Shown one piece after another: positions 22,822-31,195 of a DNA stretch of 41,714 bases (its first letter is position 1; every line of letters starts with the position of its first letter). Source of the stretch: Verrucomicrobiaceae bacterium (lineage in GTDB: Bacteria > Verrucomicrobiota > Verrucomicrobiia > Chthoniobacterales > JAATET01); NCBI GenBank assembly GCA_027488755.1, contig JAIYAZ010000158.1:1-41714 (forward strand). The letters are read 5' to 3'. A model generated the notes under the pieces. It saw only the letters and a list, made by a program, of their open reading frames with translations. It was not told the origin of the DNA and did not search any database. A program made the position numbers and the translations under genes.

Positions 22822-23946
22822 ATGCCGAGCAGACTGATTTTTGCCGCCAGCGAGCGGAATGCCGACCAGCTTTATGCCACGGGGTTGCGGGTGCCGGATG
22901 CGTTTGCCTACGTGCAGGGGCCGTCGGGGCGGACGGCGGTGCTGCTTTCGCCGCTGGAGGTGGACCGGGGCCGCAAGGAGGCGCGGGTGGATGTGGTGGA
23001 GGCACTCGCGGACTACGAAGCACAGGTGCGGCGGCGCACGGGGGCGGAGCCGACGACTGCGGCGGTGGTGGCGGCGTTTGCGAAAAAGCACGGGGCGCGG
23101 GCGCCGCGGGTGCCGGCGGATTTTCCGGCGGGGCTGGCGTTTGCGCTGGCGGAGCAGGGCGTGCGGGTGCGGCCGGTGGCAGGGCATTTGTGGCCGGAGC
23201 GGGAGATCAAGTCGGCGGCCGAGGTGCGGGCGCTTGCGGCGGCGTCGCGGGTGACGGAGGCCGGGCTCGCGCGGGGTTTTGAGGTGCTGGGCGCGGCGGC
23301 GATCCGGCGCGACCGGCGGCTGACGTGGGGCGGCGCGGTGCTGACGGCGGAGCGGCTGCGGGCGGAGATCGAGGCGGCGATTTTGTTTGCGGGCGGGGTG
23401 CCGGACGGCTCGACGATTGTCGCGGGGGGCGCGCAGGCGTGTGATCCGCACGAGCGCGGGCATGGGCCGCTGCGGGCGGGGGAGCTGATTATTCTCGACG
23501 TGTTTCCGCGCATGGGGCGGACGGGATTTTACGGCGACCTGACGCGCACGGTGGTGAAGGGCCGGGCGACGGAGGCCCAGCGGCGGATGTGGGAGGTGTG
23601 CCTCGAGGGGCAGCGGCGGGCGCTGCGGGCGCTCCGGCCGGGGGTGGAGGGCAAGGCGGTCTTTGAGGCGACGCGGGATTTTTTTACGGCGAGCGGGTAT
23701 CCGACCGAGCAGCGGGACGGGCGCTGGACGGGGTTTTTCCACGGGCTCGGGCACGGGCTGGGGCTGGAGCTGCACGAGGAGCCGCGGCTGGGGCGGACGA
23801 CGTTGCGGCCGGGTCAGGTTTTTACGGTGGAGCCGGGGATTTACGTGCCGGGCGTGGGGGGAGTGCGGCACGAGGATGTCGTCGTGATCACGGCGGCGGG
23901 CAACCGCTGCCTGAGCCGGTTCCCGAAGCCGCTGGAGGTCGCGTGA
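22822..23946 (+). CDS. M24-family Xaa-Pro aminopeptidase/dipeptidase
   Basis: A 374-residue dinuclear metallopeptidase of the pita-bread fold. The N-terminal creatinase-like domain (about 1-130) is followed by the catalytic domain with all five metal ligands: D226 (LDVFPR), D239 (YGDLTRT), H311 (FHGLGHGLGLELHEEP), E337 (TVEPGIYVPG) and E351 (GVRHEDVVV). It should remove N-terminal residues next to proline or cleave Xaa-Pro dipeptides; PepP versus PepQ cannot be settled. Its stop overlaps the GTG start of the next methyltransferase. Confidence 0.92.
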   Translation: MPSRLIFAASERNADQLYATGLRVPDAFAYVQGPSGRTAVLLSPLEVDRGRKEARVDVVEALADYEAQVRRRTGAEPTTAAVVAAFAKKHGARAPRVPADFPAGLAFALAEQGVRVRPVAGHLWPEREIKSAAEVRALAAASRVTEAGLARGFEVLGAAAIRRDRRLTWGGAVLTAERLRAEIEAAILFAGGVPDGSTIVAGGAQACDPHERGHGPLRAGELIILDVFPRMGRTGFYGDLTRTVVKGRATEAQRRMWEVCLEGQRRALRALRPGVEGKAVFEATRDFFTASGYPTEQRDGRWTGFFHGLGHGLGLELHEEPRLGRTTLRPGQVFTVEPGIYVPGVGGVRHEDVVVITAAGNRCLSRFPKPLEVA

Positions 23947-24671
23947 TCACGCATCCGCTTTCCGACGATCCGCATCAGGACGCGGAGGCGGTGCGGGCGT
24001 TTTTTGATCAATGGGAGGTTTACCGCCGGGTGCTGGAGGCGGACTGCCTGCATCACCGCGCGGCCTACGCGGCGCTGCGGGCGGCGCTGGCGGGGCGGAC
24101 GGAGCCGTTTTCGTTTCTCGACCTAGGCGCGGGCGACGCGGATTGCTCGACGGCGGCGCTGGCGGGCCTGCCGGTGCGGGAATACGTGGCGGTGGACCTG
24201 TCGCGGGTGGCGCTGGATCTGGCGGCGGGGAATGCGGCGCGGCTGGGGGCGGCGGTGCGGGTCGAGGCGGGGAACTTCGTGGATTTTGTGCGCGGGGCGG
24301 AGGAGACGTTTGACGTGATTTTGATCGGGCTGTCGCTGCACCATCTGCCGGCGGGGGACAAGCGGGCGTTCCTCCCGGCGCTGCGGGCGCGGCTGCGGCC
24401 GGGGGGCGCGCTGTTTTTCTACGAACCGATCGCGGCGGAGGGCGAGACCCGTGACGCGGTGCTGGCGCGGTGGTGGGACGTGGTGCAGGCGACGTGGACG
24501 GCGCTGTCGGCGGAGGACCGCGAACGGGTGCGGGCGCATGTGTTTGCGAGCGATTACCCGGAGGCGGAGGCGGACTATGCGCGGTGGGCGCGGGCGGCGG
24601 GGTTTGCGGGGGTGGAGGTGCGGTTCCGGGACGCGGAGGGGCTTTACGCGCTGTTTGAGGCGCGGGCGTGA
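23943..24671 (+). CDS. SAM-dependent class I methyltransferase
   Basis: 242 residues from GTG 23943, overlapping the peptidase stop by 4 bp. The Methyltransf_12/25-type core includes motif I FLDLGAGDADCSTAALAGL, the acidic turn VAVDLSRVALDLA, NFVDFVRGAEETFDVILIGLSLHHLP and LRPGGALFFYEP. The C-terminal helical part (WTALSAEDRERVRAHVFASDYPE) recalls small-molecule methyltransferases. The substrate is unknown. Coupled translation with the peptidase suggests shared expression but not necessarily a shared pathway. Confidence 0.85.
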   Translation: MITHPLSDDPHQDAEAVRAFFDQWEVYRRVLEADCLHHRAAYAALRAALAGRTEPFSFLDLGAGDADCSTAALAGLPVREYVAVDLSRVALDLAAGNAARLGAAVRVEAGNFVDFVRGAEETFDVILIGLSLHHLPAGDKRAFLPALRARLRPGGALFFYEPIAAEGETRDAVLARWWDVVQATWTALSAEDRERVRAHVFASDYPEAEADYARWARAAGFAGVEVRFRDAEGLYALFEARA

Positions 24672-24740
24672 AGCGGGTTTCGCTTGCGTTGAACGCCGGG
24701 GGCGGGATGTTTGTCGAAACCCGAAACCCTTATCTGACTT

Positions 24741-25445
24741 ATGATGCTCTGGATTCTTCTCATTGGTGTTCCGCTGCTGCTGGGTCTCGTCGCGCAGGCG
24801 CGGGTGTCCTCCGCCTTCAACAAGTGGAAGAACGTGCGGGCGACGTCGAACGTGACCGGGGCGCAGGCGGCCCGCGAAATTCTCAACGCGGCGAACATCC
24901 ACGACGTGGACGTGGTGGAGATCAACGACATGCTGGGCGACCACTACGACCCGACGAACAAGCGGCTGTGCCTTTCGACGGACGTTTACAACACGCCGTC
25001 GGTGGCGGCGCTCGGCATTGCCGCGCATGAGGTCGGGCACGCGATTCAGCACGCGAAGGCTTATGCGCCGTTGAAGTGGCGCATGGCGGTGGTGCCGGCG
25101 ACGATGTTTGTGTCGCGGATTCTGCCGATTCTGATTCTGGCGGGTCTGTTCCTGCCGGCGCTGCTCCATTTGCCGGGGGCGTTTACGTTCCAGGTGATCA
25201 TGCTGGTGGCGGTGTGTTACGCGGTGCTGGCGGTGTTTCAGCTCATCACGCTGCCGGTGGAATTTGACGCTTCGCGCCGGGCGAAGGTGATTCTTGGCCA
25301 GATGGGAATGATCCAGCCGGGCGAGGAGACGACGGGCGTGAACAAGGTGCTCGATGCCGCGGCGCTGACGTATGTGGCGGCGTTTGTGGCGACGCTCGGC
25401 CAGCTGCTTTACTGGCTGTTCATCCTGTTCGGGAATCGTCGCTGA
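24741..25445 (+). CDS. YugP-type zinc metallopeptidase (neutral zinc membrane protease)
   Basis: A 234-residue inner-membrane protein of the Zn_peptidase_2/YugP family. An N-terminal transmembrane segment (2-20) is followed by SNVTGAQAAREILNAANI and DHYDPTNKRLCLSTDVYNTPSVAALGIAAHEVGHAIQHA, with the zinc motif HEVGH at 96-100. Two or three more transmembrane segments (about 118-180 and 205-230) flank the conserved LPVEFDASRRAKVIL, whose Glu is the expected third ligand. The biological substrate is unknown. Starts at tandem ATG codons (24741 and 24744). Confidence 0.9.
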   Translation: MMLWILLIGVPLLLGLVAQARVSSAFNKWKNVRATSNVTGAQAAREILNAANIHDVDVVEINDMLGDHYDPTNKRLCLSTDVYNTPSVAALGIAAHEVGHAIQHAKAYAPLKWRMAVVPATMFVSRILPILILAGLFLPALLHLPGAFTFQVIMLVAVCYAVLAVFQLITLPVEFDASRRAKVILGQMGMIQPGEETTGVNKVLDAAALTYVAAFVATLGQLLYWLFILFGNRR

Positions 25446-25455
25446 GTTCCGCGCC

Positions 25456-26268
25456 GTGGCCGTTCCCCCGCCCGTTCTGACGATCGCCGGCTCCGACAAC
25501 TCCGCCGGGGCCGGGTTGCAGGCTGACTCGAAAACGATCACCGCGCTCGGCGGCTACGCGCTGACGGCGGTGACGTGCGTGGTGGCGGAGGTGCCGGGCG
25601 AGGTGTCGATGATCCAGGCCGTGCGGCCGGCGGTGGTCGCCGAGCAGGTGCGGCTGAGCTTTGCGGCGTTCCCCGTGGCGGCGGTGAAGACGGGGATGCT
25701 GTATTCCGAGGGCATCATTGAGGCGGTGATTGACGCGCTGCTGGCGGCCACGGCGGGCCGGAAGGTCAAGCCGGCGCTGGTGGTGGATCCTGTGATGGTG
25801 GCGTCGAGCGGCGATCTGCTGCTCAAGCCGGGGGCGGTGCGGGCGTATCGGCGGGCGTTGCTGCCGCTGGCGACGCTGGTGACGCCGAATCTGGATGAGC
25901 TGGCGGTGCTGGCGGGGCGCGCGGTCGCCGATGAGGGCGAGATGCGGGATGCCGGGCAGGCGCTGGCGGCGGAGTTTGGCGTGGCGTTTCTGCTGAAGGG
26001 CGGGCATCTGCGCGGCCGGCAGGCGGTGGATCTGCTGGTGGATCCCGCGGGGCGGGTGGAGCGGTTTGTGGCGCCGTTTATTCGCGGGGCGGATCCGCAC
26101 GGGACCGGGTGCACGTATTCGGCGGCGATTGCCACGGGGCTGGCGCAGGGGCTTTCTCTGCGTGACGCGGTGGCGGCGGGGAAGCGTTACATCACGGCGT
26201 CGATCCGGCGGCGGCACCGCTGGGGGCGCACCGAGATTCTCGGGCACGCGGTGGCGGCGCAGGCGTAG
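25456..26268 (+). CDS. thiD: Hydroxymethylpyrimidine/phosphomethylpyrimidine kinase
   Basis: Ribokinase-family kinase that phosphorylates HMP and HMP-phosphate in thiamine synthesis. About 270 residues from GTG 25456, where the typical start PVLTIAGSDNSAGAGLQADSKTI begins; the frame itself opens further upstream inside the previous gene. Conserved elements are AVKTGMLYSEGIIEAV, VVDPVMVASSGDLLL, TPNLDELAVL, LLKGGHL and the anion-hole motif DPHGTGCTYSAAIA. No TPP riboswitch fits in the 10-bp gap after the metallopeptidase gene. Confidence 0.92.
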   Translation: MAVPPPVLTIAGSDNSAGAGLQADSKTITALGGYALTAVTCVVAEVPGEVSMIQAVRPAVVAEQVRLSFAAFPVAAVKTGMLYSEGIIEAVIDALLAATAGRKVKPALVVDPVMVASSGDLLLKPGAVRAYRRALLPLATLVTPNLDELAVLAGRAVADEGEMRDAGQALAAEFGVAFLLKGGHLRGRQAVDLLVDPAGRVERFVAPFIRGADPHGTGCTYSAAIATGLAQGLSLRDAVAAGKRYITASIRRRHRWGRTEILGHAVAAQA

Positions 26269-26284
26269 GCGGCGGCCGCGGGCC

Positions 26285-26905
26285 TTAGAAGGCGGGGAAG
26301 GGGCGGTCGGTGCCCTTTTCGAATTCGGGCGGGATGTTCAGGCCGGCCTCGGCGTCCTTGGGGTTCCACCACACGCGGGCGATCTTTTTCCAGTAGGTCG
26401 GCGTGAAGGGGAAGGCGCTGCCGGCCTTGAGCTGGGCGCGGAGGGCGCGGCGGACGCGGTAGGGGTTTTTGGCGTCGGCGGCGTCGGGCACGTTCGGGGC
26501 GCCGAGGATGAAGTTGCCGGGGAATTCCCACTGGAACCTGGCAAAGGCGAATTTGCCGAAAGTCGGGGAGCCGGCGGTCTGGTCCTCGATGGAGAGGTAT
26601 TCGCGGGTGTCGACGCGCGAGATCCAGCCTTTGAACTTGAGGGTGCGGGCGGGCTTCTTGCTGAAGTCGCGGTAGTAGATCACGTAGTGATTCGGCCCGA
26701 CGGGGAGGATGGCGGCGCGGTGGATTTTGGGCGGTTCGCCCGGCTTTTTCCCGGCCTCGCGGTATTCGAAGACGCCGGCGAGGCGGGAATCGAGGTTGGG
26801 CGAGGTGACGTTCGTCGGCGCGGTGAGCGGCTGGTTGAAGAGGCAACCGCCGAGCCCGAGCGGCAGCAGGGCCAGGAGAAGCGAGGTGAGCGGCGCGCGG
26901 AGCAT
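26285..26905 (-). CDS. Lipoprotein of unknown function
   Basis: 206 residues with a lipoprotein signal: the hydrophobic stretch LTSLLLALLPLGLGG is followed by C21. The mature part, from SPNLDSRLAGVFEYREAGKKPGEP on, alternates strands and charged turns (NHYVIYYRDFSKKPARTLKFKGW) and ends in PEFEKGTDRPFPAF. It may be a lipocalin-like or other small beta fold, but no family is recognised. It lies 12 bp after glgC on the same strand and converges with thiD, from which it is separated by 16 bp without a terminator. Confidence 0.75.
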   Translation of the reverse strand: MLRAPLTSLLLALLPLGLGGCLFNQPLTAPTNVTSPNLDSRLAGVFEYREAGKKPGEPPKIHRAAILPVGPNHYVIYYRDFSKKPARTLKFKGWISRVDTREYLSIEDQTAGSPTFGKFAFARFQWEFPGNFILGAPNVPDAADAKNPYRVRRALRAQLKAGSAFPFTPTYWKKIARVWWNPKDAEAGLNIPPEFEKGTDRPFPAF

Positions 26906-26917
26906 GCGGGATTTACC

Positions 26918-28210
26918 TCAAATCCACGTGCCGGGAGCAATCACGGAGTTCTTCGGGATGACGACAATGCCGTCGCGGACGTAGTAGCCGTTGCCGTCGA
27001 GGTCGCCGGATTTGCCCTGGGGCGTGATGACGACGCCGTCGCCGATGCGGGCGTTTTTGTCGATGATGGCGTGGTCGATGGTGCAGTTTTTGCCGATGCC
27101 GATGGGCGGCGCACCGACGGGGGCGTCGTGGACGTCGCCCTCGTAGTAGTCGGCGCCCATGAGGATGGTGTTTTTGAGCGTGGAGCCGGAGCGCACGATG
27201 CTGCGGATGCCGATGAGGCAACGTTCGATTTTCGAGTCGATGATGTGACTGCCGTCGGAGATGACGGCGCGGTCGATGGTGCTGCCGCGGATGCAGCTGG
27301 CGGGGAGGAAGCGGGGCTGGGTGTAGGTGGGTCGGCCGGGGACGTAGAAGTGGTAGGGCGGATCGGACTCGGCGAGGTTGAGGTTCGCGTCGAAGAACGC
27401 GCGGATGGTGCCGATGTCCTCCCAGTAGCCCTGGAAGATGTAGGCGTCGACCTTGAGGCGTTCGATGGCGCCGGGGATGACGTGTTTGCCGAAGTCGACG
27501 AGGTCGTTGTCGAGGCAGTCGATGAGCACGTCGCGGTTGAAGACGTAGATGCCCATGGAGGCCTGGAAGAGCTCCTCGGTGGGGGCGTGGCCGATGGCTT
27601 CGAGGAGGTGCGGGGGAATGACGAGGCTGTCCTGGACGGCGGGGTCCTTCGGTTTTTCGACGAAGCGGATGATGCGGCGGTTTTCGTCGGTCTGCATGAT
27701 GCCGAAGTCCGAGGCGGCGGCGCGGTTGACCGGGATGGTGGCGATGGTGAGGTCGGCTCCGCCGTCGATGTGCTGGCGGAGGATGTCGCGGTAATCCATG
27801 CGGTAGAGCTGGTCGCCGCTGAGGATGATGAAGTAGTCCCAGGGTTTCTGGAGGAAGTAGCGGAGGTTCTGGCGGACGGCGTCCGCGGTGCCCTGATACC
27901 AGCGGGAGCCTTCGGGGGTCTGCTGCGCGGCGAGGATTTCGACGAAGCTCGTGGAGAAGTGGTCGAACTTGTAGGTCGAGTTGATGTGGCTGTGGAGGGA
28001 GGTGCTGTTGAACTGCGTGAGCACATACATGCCGCGGATGCCGGAGTTCAGGCAGTTGCTGATCGGGATGTCGACGAGGCGGTATTTGCCGCCGAGGGGG
28101 ACGGCGGGTTTGGCGCGTTCCTTGGTGAGCGGGAAGAGGCGGGTGCCGGCGCCGCCGCCCATGATGATGGCGAGGGTGCGGGTGGCGGGAGGGATTAACG
28201 GGGTGCTCAT
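26918..28210 (-). CDS. glgC: Glucose-1-phosphate adenylyltransferase
   Basis: Makes ADP-glucose from ATP and glucose-1-phosphate, the committed step of glycogen synthesis. 430 residues from ATG 28210, immediately before TRTLAIIMGGGAGTRLFPLTKERAKPAVPLGG; the frame remains open up to 28336, but that extension is non-conserved. Other signatures are VDIPISNCLNSGIRGMYVLTQ, YFIILSGDQLYRMDY, FVEKPKDP, GIYVFNRDVL and YWEDIGTIRAFFDANLNL. The C-terminal left-handed beta-helix carries the SCIRGSTIDRAVISDGSHI repeats. It resembles the cyanobacterial/plant-type enzyme in length. It is divergent from glmS. Confidence 0.95.
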   Translation of the reverse strand: MSTPLIPPATRTLAIIMGGGAGTRLFPLTKERAKPAVPLGGKYRLVDIPISNCLNSGIRGMYVLTQFNSTSLHSHINSTYKFDHFSTSFVEILAAQQTPEGSRWYQGTADAVRQNLRYFLQKPWDYFIILSGDQLYRMDYRDILRQHIDGGADLTIATIPVNRAAASDFGIMQTDENRRIIRFVEKPKDPAVQDSLVIPPHLLEAIGHAPTEELFQASMGIYVFNRDVLIDCLDNDLVDFGKHVIPGAIERLKVDAYIFQGYWEDIGTIRAFFDANLNLAESDPPYHFYVPGRPTYTQPRFLPASCIRGSTIDRAVISDGSHIIDSKIERCLIGIRSIVRSGSTLKNTILMGADYYEGDVHDAPVGAPPIGIGKNCTIDHAIIDKNARIGDGVVITPQGKSGDLDGNGYYVRDGIVVIPKNSVIAPGTWI

Positions 28211-28291
28211 GGCGACAACAGGGGTTGCAGGATAGTGCGTTGGGGGCGCGCTGGCGTCCACTGATTCCGAACGATTTTGGGGGTAAAGAGA

Positions 28292-28320
28292 TTGTTTTGA
28301 TGGGGAGCTTGAAATGTAAT
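28292..28320 (+). promoter_or_regulatory. Candidate sigma-70 promoter of glmS
   Basis: TTGTTT (28292-28297), a 17-bp spacer and TGTAAT (28315-28320, five of six consensus bases) lie in the AT-rich part of the glgC-glmS gap. The start would be near 28327, giving a leader of about 33 nt with no Shine-Dalgarno sequence and no room for a glmS ribozyme. Confidence 0.5.
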
Positions 28321-28359
28321 GGGGACATCCGCGCAACCCGCGGCAACGCTTTTTGAATC

Positions 28360-30207
28360 ATGTGTGGAATCGTCGGATACGTCGGAAAGTCCCAGGCCCC
28401 GGCCGCCCTTTTGCAGGGTTTGCGTCGACTGGAATACCGGGGGTATGACTCCGCCGGCATCGCCACGCTGAACGGCGGGGGCATTGAGGTGCGCAAGGCC
28501 GTGGGCCGCATCGCCGAACTGGAGCGGCTGGTGAGCGACGAGCCGATTCACGGGCATCTGGGCATCTGCCACACGCGCTGGGCCACGCACGGCGCGGTGA
28601 CGCAGGCGAACGCCCACCCGCACTTTGACCGCAGCGGGCACCTTGCGCTGGTGCACAATGGCGTGGTCGAAAACTACCTGGAGCTGCGGGCGGAGCTGGA
28701 GGCCGAGGGCCACATCTTCACGTCGCAGACCGACACGGAGGTGCTGGCGCATTTGATTGGGCGGGAGTTTGACCGCCTCGGCGTCCGCTCGCGCGACGCC
28801 CTGGTGGAGGCGCTGCGGCACGCGCTGGGCCGGGTGATTGGCACCTACGGCATCGCGATGATCCACCAGGATGTGCCCGGCGCGCTCGTTGGCGCGCGGC
28901 GCGGCAGCCCGCTGGTGGTGGGCATCGGCCGCGAGGAAAACCTGCTGGCCAGCGACGCGGCGGCGATGATCAGTCACACGCGGGACGTCGTTTTCCTCAA
29001 GGACTACGAAATCGTGGCGCTGGACGCCGAGGGGTTCCAGATTTCCACGCTCCAGGGCGACGGCGTGGGCTACGAAATCAGCCAGGTCGAGTTCAGCGAC
29101 AAGGACGTGAGCAAGGGTGACTACCCGCACTACATGCTCAAGGAGATCTTCGAGCAGCCGAAGACCGTGCGCGACGCGATGCGCGGCCGGCTTGACCGGG
29201 AGCAGGGCACGGCGAAGCTGGGCGGGCTGGAGATGTCGAACGCGGAGATTCGCGACGTCGAGCGCGTGGTGATCGCGGGCTGCGGCACGGCGCTGCACGC
29301 CGGTATGGTGGGCGAATACATGATCGAGTCGCTCGCGCACATTCCGGTGGAGTGCGAGTTCGCGAGCGAGTTCCGTTACCGGAATCTGCCGCTGCCGAAG
29401 GACACGCTCGTGTTTGTGATCAGCCAGAGCGGCGAGACGGCCGACACGCTGGCCGCGCTGCGGGAGAGTCAGCGCAAGGGGCACCGCACGCTGGGCATCT
29501 GCAACACGGTGGGTTCCACGATTGCCCGCGAGAGCGACGGCGGCGTTTACATGCACGCGGGGCCGGAGATCGGCGTCGCGGCGACGAAATCCTTCACGTC
29601 GCAGCTGGTCGTCGAGTCGCTCATCGCGCTGCTGCTCGGGCGCATCACGCATCTTTCGCACGGCGAGGGGTTGACCATCCTGCGCGAGCTGGAGGCGCTG
29701 CCCGACAAGGTCGCGCGCTGCCTCGAGCTCAACGAGCACGTGGCGACCATCGCCCGCAAATACGCGCAGAGCGACGTGATGCTTTTCATGGGCCGGCAGT
29801 TCAACTACCCGGTCGCGCTCGAGGGCGCGCTCAAGCTCAAGGAGACCAGCTACATCGCGGCGAGCGCGCACCCGAGCGCGGAGCTCAAGCATGGCGTGAT
29901 TGCGCTGGTGGACGAAAAGACGCCGTCGGTGTTCATCGCGCCGCGGGATGCCGTGTTCGAAAAAAACCTGAGCAACATCGAAGAGGTCAAGGCCCGCAAG
30001 GGTCCGGTGATCGCGGTGGGCACCGAGGGCGACGAGCGGCTCGCGCAGGTGGCGGATGACGTGATTCTGGTGCCCGAGGCGCCGGATTTTCTGACGCCGA
30101 TTCTCACGGTGATTCCGCTACAGCTTCTGGCCTACCACATTGCCGTCGAGCGCGGCTGCGACGTGGACAAGCCGCGTAATCTCGCGAAGAGCGTGACGGT
30201 GGAATAA
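28360..30207 (+). CDS. glmS: Glutamine-fructose-6-phosphate aminotransferase (isomerising)
   Basis: Makes glucosamine-6-phosphate from fructose-6-phosphate and glutamine, the first step to UDP-GlcNAc for peptidoglycan and LPS. 615 residues. The N-terminal glutaminase domain begins with the nucleophile Cys in MCGIVGYVG and contains RLEYRGYDSAGIA, CHTRWATHGAVT and LVHNGVVENY. Two SIS isomerase domains follow (about 290-430 and 460-600) with FVISQSGETADTLAAL and EGALKLKETSYI. The C-terminal DKPRNLAKSVTVE is the sugar-binding tail. Divergent from glgC, so two fates of hexose phosphate share one control region. Confidence 0.97.
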   Translation: MCGIVGYVGKSQAPAALLQGLRRLEYRGYDSAGIATLNGGGIEVRKAVGRIAELERLVSDEPIHGHLGICHTRWATHGAVTQANAHPHFDRSGHLALVHNGVVENYLELRAELEAEGHIFTSQTDTEVLAHLIGREFDRLGVRSRDALVEALRHALGRVIGTYGIAMIHQDVPGALVGARRGSPLVVGIGREENLLASDAAAMISHTRDVVFLKDYEIVALDAEGFQISTLQGDGVGYEISQVEFSDKDVSKGDYPHYMLKEIFEQPKTVRDAMRGRLDREQGTAKLGGLEMSNAEIRDVERVVIAGCGTALHAGMVGEYMIESLAHIPVECEFASEFRYRNLPLPKDTLVFVISQSGETADTLAALRESQRKGHRTLGICNTVGSTIARESDGGVYMHAGPEIGVAATKSFTSQLVVESLIALLLGRITHLSHGEGLTILRELEALPDKVARCLELNEHVATIARKYAQSDVMLFMGRQFNYPVALEGALKLKETSYIAASAHPSAELKHGVIALVDEKTPSVFIAPRDAVFEKNLSNIEEVKARKGPVIAVGTEGDERLAQVADDVILVPEAPDFLTPILTVIPLQLLAYHIAVERGCDVDKPRNLAKSVTVE

Positions 30208-30268
30208 GGCCGGGGCCGGGGCGCGGATTGCCGCGTGCAGATTGCCCGCGAGCGTGTAGCTTCCCCGC

Positions 30269-31192
30269 GTGTCGAAGGGGTTGCTGATTTACAACGAGAA
30301 GGCGGGCTCGACGCATCCGCATCTGCTGCCGGCTCTGCTGGACACGCTGGCCGAGGTGGAGATGGTGCCCTTTGAGGCGCTGGCGGCGCCGGCCGAGGTG
30401 GTGCGGTGCGCGCGGGAGCGCGGCTGCGACTGGGTGGCGGCGGCGGGCGGGGACGGGACGATCGGCGCGATTGCCGCGGCGCTGGTGGGGGCGGAGCTGC
30501 CGCTGGGGTTGATTCCGGTGGGCACGTTCAACAATTTCGCCCGGAGCCTGCACGTGCCGCTGGATCCGGTGGAGGCGTGTCATCGGATTCGCGCCGGGCG
30601 GCGACGGCCGGTGGACGTGGGGTTTGCCAACGGGCGGCCGTTTTTCGAGTGCCTGGGCGCGGGGTTGGACGCGGCGCTTTTTCCCGCCGGGGAGGCGATC
30701 AAGTCGGGCGGGTTGCACCGGTGGTTCGGGCTGCTGGGGCAGGCGGTGCGGTATCCGCGCCATCCGTTTCGGCTGACGTTTGACCGGCCGGTGGCGGAGG
30801 CGTTGTGCCGGAATACGACGAACGAGAGCCGGCGGCTGGTGCGGCGGTTCGCGGGGGACCATGAGCGGAGCATCGCTCTGTCGGCGCTGATGGTGACGGT
30901 GTCGAACGGGCCGTATTACGGGATGAATTTTGCGGTCGCGCCGGAGGAGCGCATGGACGACGGGCTGTTCACGGTCTCGGTGTTTCACCGCTACAGCAAG
31001 CTGCAGCTGGCGTGGCATTTCCGGTCGATCGCGCGCGGGCGGCGGGAGTATTGCCCGAAGGCCGTGGCGTTTCGCGTGGGGCGCGTGGAGATCACGTCGC
31101 CGGACGAGGTGCCGGTGCATCTGGACGGCACGCCGGCGGAAATCTGGCCGCTGGTGGTGGAGTGCCGGCCGGGGGCGATGGAGGTGTTTTGA
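30269..31192 (+). CDS. Diacylglycerol kinase-like lipid kinase
   Basis: 307 residues from GTG 30269. DAGK catalytic fold of the YegS/DgkB/LCB5 group: an N-terminal KGLLIYNEKAGS replaces the usual NP-AG phosphate loop, GGDGTIGAIAAAL (from residue 60) is the nucleotide motif, and GLIPVGTFNNFARSL follows. The C-terminal beta-sandwich domain has ECLGAGLDAALFPAGE, SNGPYYGMNFAVAPEERMDDGLFTV and VPVHLDGTPAEIWP. It probably phosphorylates diacylglycerol or a related lipid in membrane turnover. It lies 61 bp after glmS without an obvious terminator and may be cotranscribed. Confidence 0.9.
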   Translation: MSKGLLIYNEKAGSTHPHLLPALLDTLAEVEMVPFEALAAPAEVVRCARERGCDWVAAAGGDGTIGAIAAALVGAELPLGLIPVGTFNNFARSLHVPLDPVEACHRIRAGRRRPVDVGFANGRPFFECLGAGLDAALFPAGEAIKSGGLHRWFGLLGQAVRYPRHPFRLTFDRPVAEALCRNTTNESRRLVRRFAGDHERSIALSALMVTVSNGPYYGMNFAVAPEERMDDGLFTVSVFHRYSKLQLAWHFRSIARGRREYCPKAVAFRVGRVEITSPDEVPVHLDGTPAEIWPLVVECRPGAMEVF

Positions 31193-31195
31193 CCG

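Noticed and set aside
21904-23871. Upstream extension of the CxxC protein frame, making a 785-codon ORF
   Set aside because: The extension covers prmA in another frame and the M24 peptidase in antisense. The signal peptide starting at 21903 is the natural start.
25446-25455. A TPP riboswitch for thiD
   Set aside because: Only 10 bp separate thiD from the preceding gene.
26066-28198. A 710-codon open frame on the plus strand
   Set aside because: It runs antisense through the lipoprotein gene and glgC; low-complexity acidic composition and no recognisable domain.
28211-28359. A glmS ribozyme or other riboswitch before glmS
   Set aside because: The leader after the likely promoter is only about 33 nt, and no ribozyme core is visible.
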